DNA from: Zygnema cylindricum
Taxonomy: Eukaryota; Streptophyta; Zygnematophyceae; Zygnematales; Zygnemataceae
DNA: 64,000 nt
NCBI GenBank assembly: GCA_037447655.1
Contig: JBBHKE010002026.1
Location: 1-64,000 of the forward strand
Direction of reading: 5' to 3'
Position 1 is the first letter of the stretch. Every line of letters begins with the position of its first letter. A program made the translations under genes and the position numbers. Shown here piece after piece: positions 44,849-56,985 of the stretch. The notes under the pieces are model-generated. The model did no database searches. It was not told the origin of the DNA and saw nothing but the letters and a program-made list of their open reading frames with translations.

Positions 44849-45540
44849 ATAAAGCCTCTAGGATATAATTTGCACTTTTGACTTTGGCAATGAATAACTG
44901 CCACCCTCGCATGCAAAAACTCTAACCGATTACACCATTGTGTAGCGTGGACTCCCCTTAGTGTGGAACAAAAAGAATCACTAGATTTGCTCACCTGAGC
45001 ATTAAGTTATCGTTGTTCAAAGACAACAAATTTATACAAATGGCATGTTCTATAGGCTATGTTGAAATTCTATTGGCTCCATTCCCCCACAAAAATCGCA
45101 TATCCATAAAAGCTTATCTAGATAGTGCCAACACCAAGTTGATACTAACCCAAATGACCGACACCTTGATAGTCAGAACCCCAATACAACTTCAACCTTG
45201 TGAAAGAATACTCTCTTTGTGCTCAATTCCACCAGAGAATGCAAAACTTGAATATGTGTTTTGGACAACATTCCCCACTTTGACTTTCCCTTAGAAATAC
45301 TACCAGCATGGAAGGCAAACATTCTGACCGACTTCACCCTTTTGTAGCTTGGATGTTGGTTTCAAAGCTTTATCCTCAGTAGATAAGGCTGTGAGGGGAG
45401 GTTTATAACTTGGAATATTTTTTGGGTCTTTGAAGTTGTAATACTTACCTTGTATAGTGTGACAGTGGATGACTAACTCTGGAGTGTAGTGTACGGTCTG
45501 ATAGACACGTGTGTGTATGAGGGACAATACAGAAAAGACG
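44849..45540. other. Copia leader fragments, no gene
   Basis: The sequence upstream of the minus-strand copia gag start contains leader words (GTGTAGCGTGGACTCCCC near 44940) and a second diverged leader block (45090-45350) also seen at 41070-41340. The 5' LTR of the copia seems truncated here. A chromovirus LTR begins at 45541. Confidence 0.5.
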
Positions 45541-46050
45541 TGTAACAGGGTTACATTGTTGGGTACTTAGTAGTTAGCAACTAAGTTGCTATGGTTGCGA
45601 TGTTTGAGCAGCGCAGCTGCGATTCCAGACCTGCGCAACATAGCACTATAGCTACTTAGTTGCATAGTTACTTAGTGGCGTAGCAACATAGCAGTGCAGC
45701 AAAGCAACGCAGCTTAGCAGTATAGCAACGCGGCGGAATGTAGATAGAACGGTATTATTCTAAAAGATATTTCAGGGATTTGTCGCGGTTGACCGTGAAG
45801 GTCCACGTGTACAGTTGTAGAGTACTAGGTTGACTAGCAGCTAGCTAGTTTAAATAGTCAGGTAGGCTTAGTGGATAGGAGACTCTTCGAATAGACCTAC
45901 GCGGCGAGCGCAACCTTGTACTCTCTTCCAAATAATAAAGCGCAACTTTGTCTGTCATTGCTGTGTACTCCTAATGTTGCTACGGGAAGATCCTTCGTGT
46001 TTTCCGCTGTGCATTGTGGCGTGCTGTGGTGCGCTATTGTCCTTTTTACA
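45541..46050 (+). repeat. 5' LTR of chromovirus 2 (510 bp)
   Basis: Begins TGTAACAGGGTTACATTG and ends CCTTTTTACA, giving 5-bp inverted ends TGTAA/TTACA. It shares repeat-like CAACGCAGC words with the LTR of element 1. Polyadenylation-like AATAAA lies at about 45931-45937. Confidence 0.9.
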
Positions 46051-46051
46051 C

Positions 46052-46064
46052 GGGTATCGGAGCC
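46052..46064 (+). other. Degraded tRNA-Met primer binding site
   Basis: GGGTATCGGAGCC directly after the LTR corresponds to TGGTATCAGAGC with two changes. The matching site in element 1 is perfect. Confidence 0.75.
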
Positions 46065-46084
46065 ATTTCCCGTGACTCGACTGC

Positions 46085-47713
46085 ATGGACGAACACGGCG
46101 TATCTACTATAGAAATGTTAGCGCAAGTTCTTAGGGAGTTGGAAAGCGTTAGATTACAGAACGCGCAGCTGAGTAACACCGTCGCGGCCTTGGAGTCTCG
46201 TCTTGGGGAGCGTCCTCATAGAGGCATAGAGAGAGACTTCAAGAGACCGAAATTGAGACTTCCCGACGAGTTTGACCCTGCAAGACACAAGAACCTTGAC
46301 ACATGGCTATTCTCCGTTGCGAACTATCTCGAGAATTTTCCTAGCCTATCGGATCGTGAGAAGATTCGCTATGCGGGTGGTCTTCTAAAAGGGGCAGCAG
46401 GGGCATGGTGGAGGACAATGGTGGAGAATGATGAGGTAACGACCGTTTGGGCTCTCTTCAATCAACTCCTTGGTGACGCTTGGCAGCCCGTCAATACGGT
46501 GAAGGCGGCAAGAGATAAGATCGCAGTGTTGAAGCAACGAACCTCAGTGTTGGAGTTTACGCAGCGGTTGTTGGAGTGCAAAGTTCAAATATCCACGATG
46601 ACGGAGGATGAAGTCATGGATTGCTATGTGAAGGGGCTTAAATCCTCTTTTCGTAGGGATGTGGAACAATGGCTTGCTCGGGAAAGCACGACTCCTAGTC
46701 TCTCGGCAATCATCCAATTTGCGGAGCGGACCGATTCGGTCGACTTCAACCTCCAAAGACCTTATCATTACGGGTCGAGCAGCGGAGGAGGAAGCCGACG
46801 AGACGATGGCCCAACCCCCATGGAGCTCGGAGCAATTGACGAGGATAAGGAAGTGGTCAATGTCCTGCGGAGAAAGAAGAAATCTACCAAGACCAAGACC
46901 AATGACTTATCCCCCGAGGAGCTTCATCGGAGGAGGCAAAGTGGCCTATGCTTTCAGTGCGGTTCCCCAGATCATGTGGCTCAAGAATGTCCGAAACGGA
47001 AAGGTCCCAAAAAGGGAAAACTCAACATTATGAGGTTAGCCGGAGAAGGAGGAGACCCTTTGATATTTCAGGGTCAAATCGGAGTGAACGCAACTAACTT
47101 CATGGTGGACTCCGGAGCATCGGGGAACTTCATCAACGAGGCGACGGTGAAAATGTTGAAACTTCCTCTCGTAGTGCTAAAGGATCATCAGTCGGTACGA
47201 TTGGCCGACGGAAGTTCCTTATCGATTACCCATCGTACTCCGAGGTTACGCGTCGGAATTGGGAAATTCTGATGGTATGACACGCTTCATGTATTGCCTT
47301 TTGGGGACCCTGAAGTAATCTTAGGGAAACCGTGGCTGCAAAAATGGAATCTGACGATCGATTGGCGAAGTGGTGATATGAGAGTGAAGAAAGGTGAAGA
47401 AGAGTTTGAGGTAAAAGCGGGAGCGGCTGGTAAGGGAGCGGAAGAGGGACGCTTACTTTCGGCCTTACAGCTTAAGAGGGCAATCAAGAAAGGGGAAACG
47501 ATTGGTATGGCGGTCGTCAAGCCAATGGAAGAGGCGAAAGAGGAGATCCCGGAAGAAATGAAGAAGAAGGACCCCGACTTTGACTCAAAAGAAAGTGACG
47601 ACACTGGAAAGACTTCCGAAGAGGCCTTGGAAGTCGTGACAAAACTTCTCGGAAGTACGTTGATGTATTTCCCTCGAAGCTCCCCGAAGGACTACCTCCG
47701 AAGCGCGAAGTAG
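46085..47713 (+). pseudogene. Chromovirus 2 gag and protease
   Basis: The ATG at 46085 opens 395 codons. In order: N-terminal coiled coil (LRELESVRLQNAQLSNTV), retrotransposon gag domain (RLPDEFDPARHKNLDTWLF, GAAGAWWRTM), CCHC zinc knuckle (CFQCGSPDHVAQEC, about 46950-46992) and the aspartic-protease site FMVDSGASGNF (about 47101-47133). TGA at 47270 interrupts the protease. The same frame resumes at 47294 (EVILGKPWLQKWNLTIDW) to TAG at 47711, which ends a Lys/Glu-rich linker. This is the best-preserved gag of the chromovirus family in the window. Confidence 0.92.
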
Positions 47714-49042
47714 ACCACAAGATATAGCTTGTTCCCGGAGCGGTACCCCCGGCTAATCGGATGTACAAGATGAGTTACACCGAATTAGACGAACTCAAAA
47801 AGCAACTCGCAGAGTTGGTCGAAGCCGGAGCAATAGAATCGAGCAAGTCACCGTATGGAGCTCTCGTTCTCTTCGTGAATAAAAAAGATGGAGGTTTTCG
47901 TATGTGTGTGGACTACCGAGCGCTAAACAAGTTAACGGTCAAAATGAGTACCCTTTACCGAGAATAGACGAATTGTTGGACCGACTTCGAGGTGCTAAAT
48001 ATTTCTTGAAGATAGATATGCGGAGTGGTTATCACCAGATTAGAAAGACGACGTTTAGAACTCGGTATGGCCATTTCCAATTTCGTGTAATGCCGTTCGG
48101 GTTAACCAATGCGCCGACAACTTTTATGCATCTGATGAACTCCATCTTTCGGCAATATCTAGATGCGTTTGTAATCGTCTTTCTAGACGATATCTTGGTG
48201 TATAGCCGAACGCTTGAGGATCATATGACGCACTTACGAACGGTCCTACAAATCCTTCGGGAAAATAAGTTGTACGCAAAGAGGAGTAAATGTGACTTCT
48301 TGAAGGAGAAAATTGATTTTATGGGCCATGTGGTGAGCCGGGACGGAATCGCAGTGGATCCGAACAAAACTAGGGCAGTGAAGGAGTGGCCGCAACCGAT
48401 GAACATTACGCAATTACGGAGTTTTTCTGGGATTATGCTCCTACTATCGACGTTTTGTCGAAGGTTTTGCTAAAATTGCTGCACCACTCACGGAATTACT
48501 TAAAAATGACGTGCCCTACGAGTGGAAATCGGCGCAAAGGGCAGCTTTTAACACGCTAAAGTAGCGGTTGGTTACCGCCCCTCTGTTAGCTTTTCCCGAC
48601 CAACACTTACCTTGGACGATAATTACAGACGCCAGCGATACGGCTGTTGGAGCGATCCTTATGCAGGATCAAGGAAAAGGCCTCCAACCCATTGCCTACG
48701 ACAGTCGAAAACTAAAGGCACCGGAGCTTAACTAGGCCACCCATGAAAAGGAGACAATTGCGATCATCAATGCGTTGGAAATGTTACGTTTAGGGGAAGC
48801 GGATCACAATTATCACGGTTCACCACGCCCTGCAGTACCTACAAACACAGCCGAAGTTGTCCAAGAAATAAGTGCGATGTATGACGTTTCTTAAGACCTT
48901 CGGGCCGGAACTTGTCATTGAGTATAAGCCGAGCAAGATGAATCCGGCGGATGCGCTATCAAGAAGACCCGGAGTCGCTGCTCCAGTGGCGGAGCAACAA
49001 TCACAGACATCGCAGGTAGTGGACGTGAGCTGTGTGAAAAAG
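47714..49042 (+). pseudogene. Chromovirus 2 reverse transcriptase and RNase H, disrupted
   Basis: RT pieces: KVGAIE-like [18 protein letters not shown] and [13 protein letters not shown] (47761-47967), then in another frame [24 protein letters not shown] and the FLDD box (47904-48473). The RNase H region follows with stops (TIITDASDTAVGAIL, QPIAYDSRKLK, about 48600-48800). Then comes the linker ELVIEYKPSKMNPADALSRR. At least three frame changes occur. At 49048 the nested copia interrupts the polyprotein between RNase H and integrase. Confidence 0.9.
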
Positions 49043-49047
49043 AACAC

Positions 49048-50066
49048 TGTAGAAACTAATGGTTTTATTAGTATTTTCTAGGTCTGAAAAGAAATATAGA
49101 AGTCGAGGCAGTCTATCTCTAACTTCTCTCTCCAACTCTCAAACTTGTCGCAGTCACTGAGAAATTGGAGAATTTGACTGCTCCTCTGTGGAGCCTGGAC
49201 TCCCCTGAGTCCGTAGCAAAAAGAATCACTGAAAACGGCCAACCAGCAGATAAGTTATGAGGCACCGAAAATGCCAATTTGTACAAACTCTCAAAGGGAG
49301 AGGTGACTACCTACCAAAATTTTCTAAGTCCTGATTCCTTCTAATAACTTCTATTTACTGAACTACGACCAATCAAGTTACGGTATCGTACCAAAAAGTA
49401 CTGCTGCCGGTGTACCTTTTGTACGGTCTATGTACGACAAAGCTATTAAGTGGACGCGTGTCCACTTTTTACTTGTCCGTACATTCCTCGGAATTCCTAT
49501 GACGGAATGTCATCTCTCCACGTGGCTCCAGGTCATGCCACGTCACAAAACGCGAAGGTGACCACTCCGGGATTTTGGCAATGACGTGCGCCGTCGGATT
49601 CGTAATGAGATGTAATCTTAACCTTTATAATAACTTGCGAGATATTTGTTTCGCTGTCAAACAAATGCGAGGTATTCATTCTGAAATGATGTCGTAATAA
49701 AACTGTATCTATGCACGCCGTATCTAGTTTTAGTTAAATGGATTTCTTAATTCCTAAATGTATATATATCTATCATACTCTATAGCACTTAGCATTGGTC
49801 CTAGTCTAGTAGGATAAAGCTGACGGCTATCGGCCAACTTGACGAACCGCAGGTTCCGGGTTCAAATCCCGGGTCCGTCAGGACTATTTTTAGTAAACTA
49901 AAATTAACTACCTGTTGAACTAACGTAGCCATGGATCAACCACCTTCTCTATCCTTGAGTGACTACAACAAGTATGGGGGCTAGAGAAAGGAGGTGGAGG
50001 CAGGCTGTCCATCCTTTTACTTTTTCCTAACCTAGAAAATACTATAGAAATCTATGAATTTCAACA
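49048..50066 (-). repeat. 3' LTR region of the minus-strand copia
   Basis: The right edge TTTCAACA (50066) abuts the polypurine tract CTCCCC (minus strand GGGGAG). The part 49172-50066 is collinear with 61033-61958. Positions 49048-49171 are an oppositely oriented LTR start. The 1019-bp whole therefore has imperfect terminal inverted repeats of about 40 bp (both edges contain TAGTATTTTCTAGG or its complement). Confidence 0.75.
49797..49880 (+). other. tRNA-like box A/box B segment in copia LTR
   Basis: TAGTCTAGTAGG (49802-49813) fits the tRNA D-arm/box A. GGGTTCAAATCCCGGGTCC (49858 onward) fits the T-arm/box B with a stem. The 3' end is GTCCGTCA. No pairing acceptor stem or clear anticodon arm is present, so it is a tRNA relic or tRNA-like promoter, not a gene. 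It lies antisense to the copia. Confidence 0.6.
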
Positions 50067-50079
50067 CTCCCCTTATTTT

Positions 50080-51646
50080 CTAGTCTAATTTTAATTTTTC
50101 TTTTAACACGCATTTCTCTAGACAATATTTTAATTTAGGAGAGGGAAGATGTTTGCTCATCATGTCAGCCACCATTTCTTCATCAGGTCTATACACAAGA
50201 TTTAAAATGTTATTTTCAACTTTTTCTCTTACGAAGCTTAATCTTATGTCCATATGTTTTGCTTTGAAATGGTGTTTTGGAGTGGCTGCGATTGCGATTG
50301 CAGCTTGATTATCGCGAAAGATTTCATGCACTCCCTCCTTCATATATCCCAGTTCTTGCAACAATGACTTCACCCACAATAGTTCTTTTACAGCAGAACA
50401 AGACGCCATATCTCAGCCTCCATAGTAGACTGAGCAACCACCTTTTGTTGTTTACTGCTCCAACAGCAAGCTCCTTCCCCCACATACAAAACATATCTCG
50501 AAGTGCATCTTCTCATAGGTGCATCCCCATAACTGGCATCATTCCAAGTGGTGATATCAGTGTGCTCCCCTCCCAAATGCAACCATAATTCTCTGGTTCC
50601 AACAAGATATCTCATGACTCTCTTGACTGCCTCCCAGTCTCTCTTCCTAGGATCATTAAGACTCCTATTGAGTACTCCAACTGCTGTCGCTATGTCCGGC
50701 CTGGTACAATTCATAAAATAAATTAAACTTCCTACGACCTGTCTATAAGGGATAGACTTCATAAACTCTCTCTCCTTTGGACTCATCTGATCATCTAAGA
50801 TCATCACTCCTCCTTCTACACTCCCATCACTTACTTTTTTCAAGTCCATGGGAGTGGTACAACTGTTAGCATTTTCCATCTGGAATTTCTCAAGCATATT
50901 GCCTATTGCTTCATTCTGAGTAAGTCTGATAATCTTCTTCCCTCTATCTCTCTCCATTTGAATCCCCAAAATATATCTTGCCTCCCCTAAATCCTTCATA
51001 TCCAATCTGCTTCTAAGATCTTTCTTTAACTTATCGATTTTTTCTAAGGACTTACTGAGCACAAGCAGATCATCCACGTAAATTGCAATAAAAATGACAC
51101 CATTCTCATCTTCAAACAAATAGATAGAATGGTCTAAGCTGATCCGGATATATCCCAGACCGGTGAGAAACTCATCTAGTTTCTTATTCCACTGTCGGGG
51201 GGCTTGCTTCAGTCTATATAAGGACTTTATGAGCCTACAGACTTTGCTCTCTTCTCCTTCTTCCACGAACCCTTCGGGTTGTCTCATGAAAATTTCTTCC
51301 TCTAACTCACCATTAAGAAAAGCAGTTTTAATGTCCATCTGGTGTATTTCATGTCTTCCGCTGCGGCCAGACTGAGGAGAATCCTTACCGATGGGAACCA
51401 AACAACTGGAGCAAAGGTCTCCTCATAGTCAATCCCCTCTTTTTGGGTGAACCCCTTCGCTACCAATCGAGCCTTATACCTCTCAATTGTATTATCTGGG
51501 TTTAGTTTTAGTTTAAATACCCATTTACATCCAATAGTTTTTCTGTCTGGAGGGCAATCCGCTAGTTCCCAAGTATTTGCTTCCATGATAGAAGTCATCT
51601 CATCATTTATGGCTCTAATCCATCTTTCTTTCTCTGGACTATTCAC
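50080..51646 (-). pseudogene. Minus-strand copia reverse transcriptase and RNase H
   Basis: The minus-strand frame 51646-51302 gives the RT start (EANTWELADCPPDRKTIGCKW). Frame 51401-50388 continues for 337 codons: HQMDIKTAFLNGELEEEIF, SLYRLKQAPRQWNKK and the YVDDLLVLS active site (about 51085). RNase H follows: WNDASYGDAPMRRCTSRYVL, WSSKQQKVVAQSTMEAE. After a frameshift near 50400 the end reads CSAVKELLWVKSL, FRDNQAAIAIAA and EMVADMMSKHLPSPKL. This is the best-preserved copia RT in the window. It is broken by two frameshifts. Confidence 0.92.
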
Positions 51647-51706
51647 TTCCTCTAAGTAAGACTGAGGCTCATCTGGGTGAGATAGCTTAGTTACCTTATG
51701 GGCAGC

Positions 51707-53461
51707 TTATTTTTCCTGTATCCTTTTGCTGCTCGTCCTTCCTCCCTCAAACTCCAAAGCTGGAATGGATGGAAGTCTTGGATTTCTTTTCTCTGTCTCA
51801 TCGGCTCCCCTGTCCATAGAAACCGGTTCTTGTCCCGCTTCTTCTATCTCCTCGAATTCCATAGGAGTATGTGAGGTTTCCGGTGAGTCTCCTGTATCTT
51901 GGATCTCCCCTGAATCTGTAATCACGGTTTCATTCATGTCCCTTTCGAGAACGACCGAATTCTCATCACTTTCGGACTCAAATCAGATCCTTATCTTCTT
52001 TGTATATTTAAAGGGGTCAAATGACTTCCCTTCATCCATGACAACTAAGTGTTTGACCAGAATGATATCTTTATTTGCTAAGTCATAGACTCTTTATCCC
52101 TTAACATCCTCATCATATCCCACAATGTATCCAGGTTTTCCCTTAGCATCTAGTTTCCAGTTTTTCCTATCCGTGTCAAGACTGTAAACTTGGCTACCAA
52201 ATACTTTAAGGTGTGAGATATCTGGTTTCCTTCCAACCCATCACTCATAAGGTGTCACTCCCTTTATAGCTGAGGTAAGGACTCTATTCTTAATGTAGTT
52301 GGCACAGTTCATTGCTTCTGCCCAAAATCTCTTTCCTATTATCTTGTCGGCCAACATACTGCGTACACTATCTCCTAATGTTCGATTTGCCCAAAATCTC
52401 TTTCCTATTTTCTTGTCGGCCAACATACTGCGTACTCTATCTCCAAATGTTCGATTTAACCTCTCAGCTACGCCATTTTGTTTCGGGTTATATGGTACAG
52501 TTTTTTGGTGGTTCACTCCCTCATCTCTCATATATTCCTCAAACTCGTTAGAGGTATATTCCCCCCCATTATCACTCATTATCCTCTTAATGGGGGTTTT
52601 ATGCAACTTCTCACTCCAAGCTTTATATTCTTTGAAGTAAGTTGATGCTTCAGACTTTGTTTTCAGAAAATAGACTCTAGAGTATCTAGACCTGTCATCA
52701 GTTATGGTCATCATGAACCTCTTTCCTCCAACTGAAGGTACTTTTGCAGGTCCCCAAATATCTGTGTGGACCAAATCTAACACTTTCTCACCTATGTATG
52801 TGGCAGCTTTGGAAAAGGGAAGTCTGTGAGCCTTACTTTAAGCACAACCACTACAATCATCCATCATTTCATTATCCCCAAACTGAATGCCATCCACTAC
52901 CCCAAGCTTTTTCATTTTCCTCAACCTATCAAAATGCAAATGCCCCAACCGCTTATGCCAAATCATCACCTTAGGAACACCAACATAGTAAGCATTCTTG
53001 TTTTCATTACTCAGGTTAAGCCTAAACATTCCTTGGCTACCCTTATCTGCCGTGAAGTAAACTTCATCCCCATACTTAGGTGTAAAGACTCCCTTTCTAG
53101 TGAAGGTATCAAACTCTTAGCCATCTAACACACACGTAGAGACAAGATATTTACTCAGCTGAGGAATGTAGAGTATATATGAGAATGTAAGTACAGAAGA
53201 CTTACCCTCCACTAAGACTTTCAGATAAACTGATCCCACTAGATCTGTAGTAACCACTCTCCCATCCCCATACTCTATCTCTACAGTAGGGATCTTTCTT
53301 AGCTTAGTGAAGAGATCCTTATCATGACACCTATGCATGGATGCACCTGAGTCCATGATCCATCCTGTAGAAATTAATGGTCCGTTTAGAGTATTTTTTA
53401 GGTCTAAATAGAAATATAGAAAAAAGTTGAGGCAGTCTACCTCTAACTTCTCTCTCTCCAA
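51707..53461 (-). pseudogene. Minus-strand copia protease, gag-pre-integrase and integrase
   Basis: In order on the minus strand: protease-like WIMDSGASMHRCHDKDLF (about 53360), gag-pre-integrase MIWHKRLGHLHFDRLR with a DDCSGCA zinc part (53029-52838), and integrase 52783-52241 with HTDIWGPAKVPS, MSDNGGEYTSNEFEEYM and KQNGVAERLNRT (the usual DDE residues, Glu present). An acidic integrase-RT linker follows (51937-51707). The integrase carries a 69-bp in-frame tandem duplication (52320-52457). Stops fall at about 52240, 52830 and 53120. The 5' part is cut at 53365 by the nested plus-strand copia. Confidence 0.9.
52320..52457 (-). repeat. 69-bp in-frame tandem duplication inside copia integrase
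   Basis: The segment starting GCCCAAAATCTC at 52320 recurs at 52389 with few differences. It doubles a 23-residue block around VRSMLADKK.IGKRFWA. The period and in-frame effect equal those of the duplication at 2600-2737, in a different domain of a different copia. Confidence 0.9.
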
Positions 53462-54240
53462 CTTCTCAAACTTGTCGCAGTCAGTAAGAAATTGGAGAGG
53501 AAGCTAGAGCCATGGCTACCTAGGCTATCCAGAGGTTTACGGGAAATATATATATATATATATATGTTTATTTACCGGTAGAGGTTTATTTACTAAAAGG
53601 ATATGTGTTGCACCCAGGATTTGTTCTCGGTACCTGTCGGACGGTAAGCAGCCGATAGACGGTAGCCTTATCCGTTATGTCTAGACCTAGTGTTACGTAC
53701 TATACGGTTTGATATTTAGTTAAACATTCCCACGTACGATAATTCATTTAACTAAAACTATTTACGGGATACATTGATCCAGTAATATAAAAGTACGGAT
53801 TGTGGTACGGATAATGAAACGAATACCGCGCATTTGTTTCTATAGTGAAACGAATACCGCGCAAGTATTTATTACGGCTATGATTAAATGTGAATTTAAT
53901 CGGACGGCCAGAATGAACGCCGAGATGAAGGAAGAGGATTTCGGCGGTTTGTGGTCATGGCCACATCGGATGACATATGGCGGAATAACATTAGATCGCG
54001 GCATCTCCGAGGATTAAGGGAGCAAATCCGGATTTACCACGTGTCGACATTTAGGCAAGTCGTACAATGTCCTTACAAAAAGTACACCGGCAGCTATACT
54101 TTTGTGTACGAAAGTGGAATATTATAGGCTCCGTACATCAGTAGATAGAGTCTGTGAGAGAGATAGGACTTAGAAAAATTAGGAGATAGGACCCTCTCTC
54201 CCAGAGAGCTTCTTTAAAAAAGGTCAGCTTTGACCCTCCA
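53366..54240 (+). repeat. 5' LTR of the nested plus-strand copia
   Basis: Starts TGTAGAAATTAATGGTCC. It is collinear with the LTR at 58795 onward, including an antisense tRNA-like region (about 53612-53690), an (AT)n run at 53551-53564 and a CCGCGCATTTGTTTC stretch. The inner end is not resolved; 54240 is approximate. The leader continues to the gag start. Confidence 0.7.
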
Positions 54241-54449
54241 TAACTTACTACTCAAGGGAGCAAATTCAGAGATTCTTTTTGCTATCGACTCAAAGGAGTC
54301 TTGCCTTTACAGGGGTGAAGATGGTCATAGTTTTTGTCTGCCAGGGTGGCAGTTGTTCTTGCTGGAACACAAAGGGGTTAGAGTTATCCTAGATGCTTCT
54401 TAGAAGCTGTTCACTCTGAGGACTTATAGAGGTCTCAAAGTTTCAGGTT

Positions 54450-55574
54450 ATGGGCCCACCCTCTAGGGTACCAATCTTTAATGGAACTGGCTTCATATAG
54501 TGGGAAAGTATGATGATGGAGCTCTATGCGAAAAAAGGTTTTGGGGGATATTGAGTGGACGATTGAGGCGTCCATCAAGTCTTGGAATTCCTCCCGGGTT
54601 TAAAGAAAGCAGATTCACCAGGAAAGAGGATTCACCTTCAACGGAGGAAACAAAGGAAGGAGAGGTGGTGGACAAAGGAAAGGAGAAGGAGGCGACCACA
54701 CTTATAGCAACTGGTTTAGCATTCATGTCACTTATTCCGAGGAACGAGGAGAATGATACTGAAACCTGGGACTTCAACAATATTGCGGCAAAGCACTTCA
54801 TCCTACGCCATCCCACTCAAGGACTTGCATGTCCTCATTTGCAGGTAGAGAGGGCATCCGATCTTTGGATGGCTCTCATAGAGATTTACCGAAGTGGTAC
54901 GATTCAACAACAATAGTTGGCTGATCTGAAAGTTAAGGAGTATGTATACAAAGGGGGAAATATGTTGGATTTTTGCAATGAGCTTGCTACACTCTTCATG
55001 GAGCTACACAGTGCGGGAAAAGATTTTAGTGAAAAAGAAAAGGTTAACTGTTTACTGATGAAGTTACCTAATGAGTTCGAGACATAGTCAACCGTGTGCA
55101 AGACTTGCCGGACTCAAGGTGGATATGGAACTCAGTGGTAAGGATGATTCTCGTTTGAGAGAATATAATTGAGATCCGAAGGGGAGGAAAGAGTGGCCAA
55201 GCCTTGGCAATAGCGACTGATTGGAGGAACAAGGATTCCTGAAAACCGGTCGAAAACTATTGGGGTAGGGAGCAGAAAAAACAGGCCGACGCGTTCGAAC
55301 CTAGGGCTCCCAAAGGTTTATGTCATTTTTGTAAGAAACCGGGGCACTATATGGCAGAGTGCACTAAGCTAACCGAGCTTCGGTTAAAGGAGGGGCAGAT
55401 CGGTGGTACCCTGAGAGGAAAGAAAAAGGCCCTTGTCACAGAGGTACTTGAGGCGGAATCCGAGGACGAGGACGATGAGCTCCTTTTGATTGAGGAGTTG
55501 GAGGCGAAAAATGAGGTCGAAATTCCACGAATGCAGAAATGTGCTTACGGTGGATTGAAAGGTGAAGCACGCTA
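54450..55574 (+). pseudogene. Nested copia gag
   Basis: An ATG at 54450 begins MGPPSRVPIFNGTGFI, then TAG. The frames 54500-54916 (FGGS-like FKESRFT, ETWDFNNIAAKHFILRHPTQGLACPHLQV) and 55000-55570 continue the UBN2-type copia gag. A zinc knuckle (CHFCKKPGHYMAEC) lies at about 55323-55364. The acidic Glu/Asp-rich tail leads to the protease. Stops occur at about 54487, 54914, 55086 and 55240. Confidence 0.88.
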
Positions 55575-56871
55575 GATTGTAGATTCAGGTGCCTCCATAC
55601 ACATGTGTAAGGATAGACACCTGTTCACTAAGATAAAAAAGATTACCAACGTAGGGATAGAGTACGGAGATGGGAGGATAGTCACCACTACTCTTGTGGG
55701 ATCAGTAGATTTGAAAGTGTTAGTAGAATGAAAGACATCCATATTAACATTCTCCGATGTATTGTTTATTCCAGAGCTGAACAAAAATCTTATCTCTACA
55801 TCTCTATAAGATGATAAGGGTTTTTTCACTAGCATTAGGGAAGGAGTCTTTACTGCTAGTTTTGAGGAGGATGTCTATTTCATTGCTGAGAAAGGTAGAC
55901 ATGGGATGTTTAGGCTGATCTTAAGTAATGAAAAGAAGAAATTTTATTATACTGGTGTTCATGATATTATGATGTGGCATAAGAGGCTTGGGCATGTGAA
56001 TCTAGATAAGTTAAGAGAGATGAAAAAGATGGGAGTGGTGGAAGGGATTCAGTTCAGTGAGAATGATGATATTAGTGATTGTAGTGGATGTGCTCAAGGT
56101 AAATCACACAGATTACCCTTTCCTAAAACAACCACCTATAAAGGGGAAAAAATTCTAGATCTAGTACACACAGATATTTGGGGACCAGCTAAAGTGCCCT
56201 CACCGGGGGGGAAGAGATTTATGATGACTATCACTGATGATTGGTCTCGGTATTCCCGAGTGTATTTTTTGAAAAACAAGTCGGAAGCTCAGGATTGTTT
56301 TAGACAATATAAAGCATGGAGCGAAAAACTCCATGAAACTCGAATCAAGAGAGTAAAGAGTGACAATGGTGGAGAGTATACTTCTAACCAATTTGAGGAT
56401 TTTCTGGGGGAAGATGGAGTCAAACACCAAAAGACAGTTCCAGAAAACCCGGAACAGAATGGGGTAGCTAAAAGGTTAAATAGAACACTAAGTGATAGTG
56501 TTAGAAGTATATTGTCGCATAAGAAGATAGGAAAAAGGTTTTGGGCAGAAGCAATGAACTGTACTAGTTACCTCAAAAATATAGTTCTTACTTCAGGTGT
56601 AAAAGATCAAACACCTTATGAGAGATGGACAGGCCGGAAACCAGACATATCTCACTTAAAGGTTTTCGGCAGTCAAGTATTCAGTCTAGATACAGAACGG
56701 TCTAATTGGAAGCTAGATCCTAAAGGAAAACCGGGATACTTATTAGGATGTGATGAGGATGTTAAAGGATATAGATTTTATGATCTAAAAAAGGAAGATA
56801 TAATCTTAGTAAAGCATCTAGTAGGTATGGATGAAGGAAAGTCTGTGAATCCCTTCAAATATACAAAGTGA
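55575..56871 (+). pseudogene. Nested copia protease, gag-pre-integrase and integrase
   Basis: The protease active site IVDSGASIHMCKD is at about 55577. Gag-pre-integrase has MMWHKRLGHVNLDKLREM with the DCSGCAQGKSHR zinc part. Integrase is open for 321 codons (55906-56871) with HTDIWGPAKVPS, KSDNGGEYTSNQF and QNGVAKRLNRTL. In the last motif the catalytic Glu usual in copia (GVAER) is Lys, so the enzyme should be inactive. Stops lie upstream at about 55729 and 55807 in the protease. Confidence 0.92.
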
Positions 56872-56985
56872 GTAAAAATCAGATTTGAGTCAGAAAATTC
56901 CGATGACTTTGAGCTTCCTAACTATCTAGGTTTTAGAGAAGATGACATTCTTGCAGGTACAAATCAGACCGAAAAGGACTCGGCT

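Noticed and set aside
49797-49880. Functional tRNA gene
   Set aside because: Box A, box B and a T-arm are visible, but the acceptor 5' strand does not pair and no proper anticodon stem-loop is apparent. Similar degenerate segments recur in each LTR.
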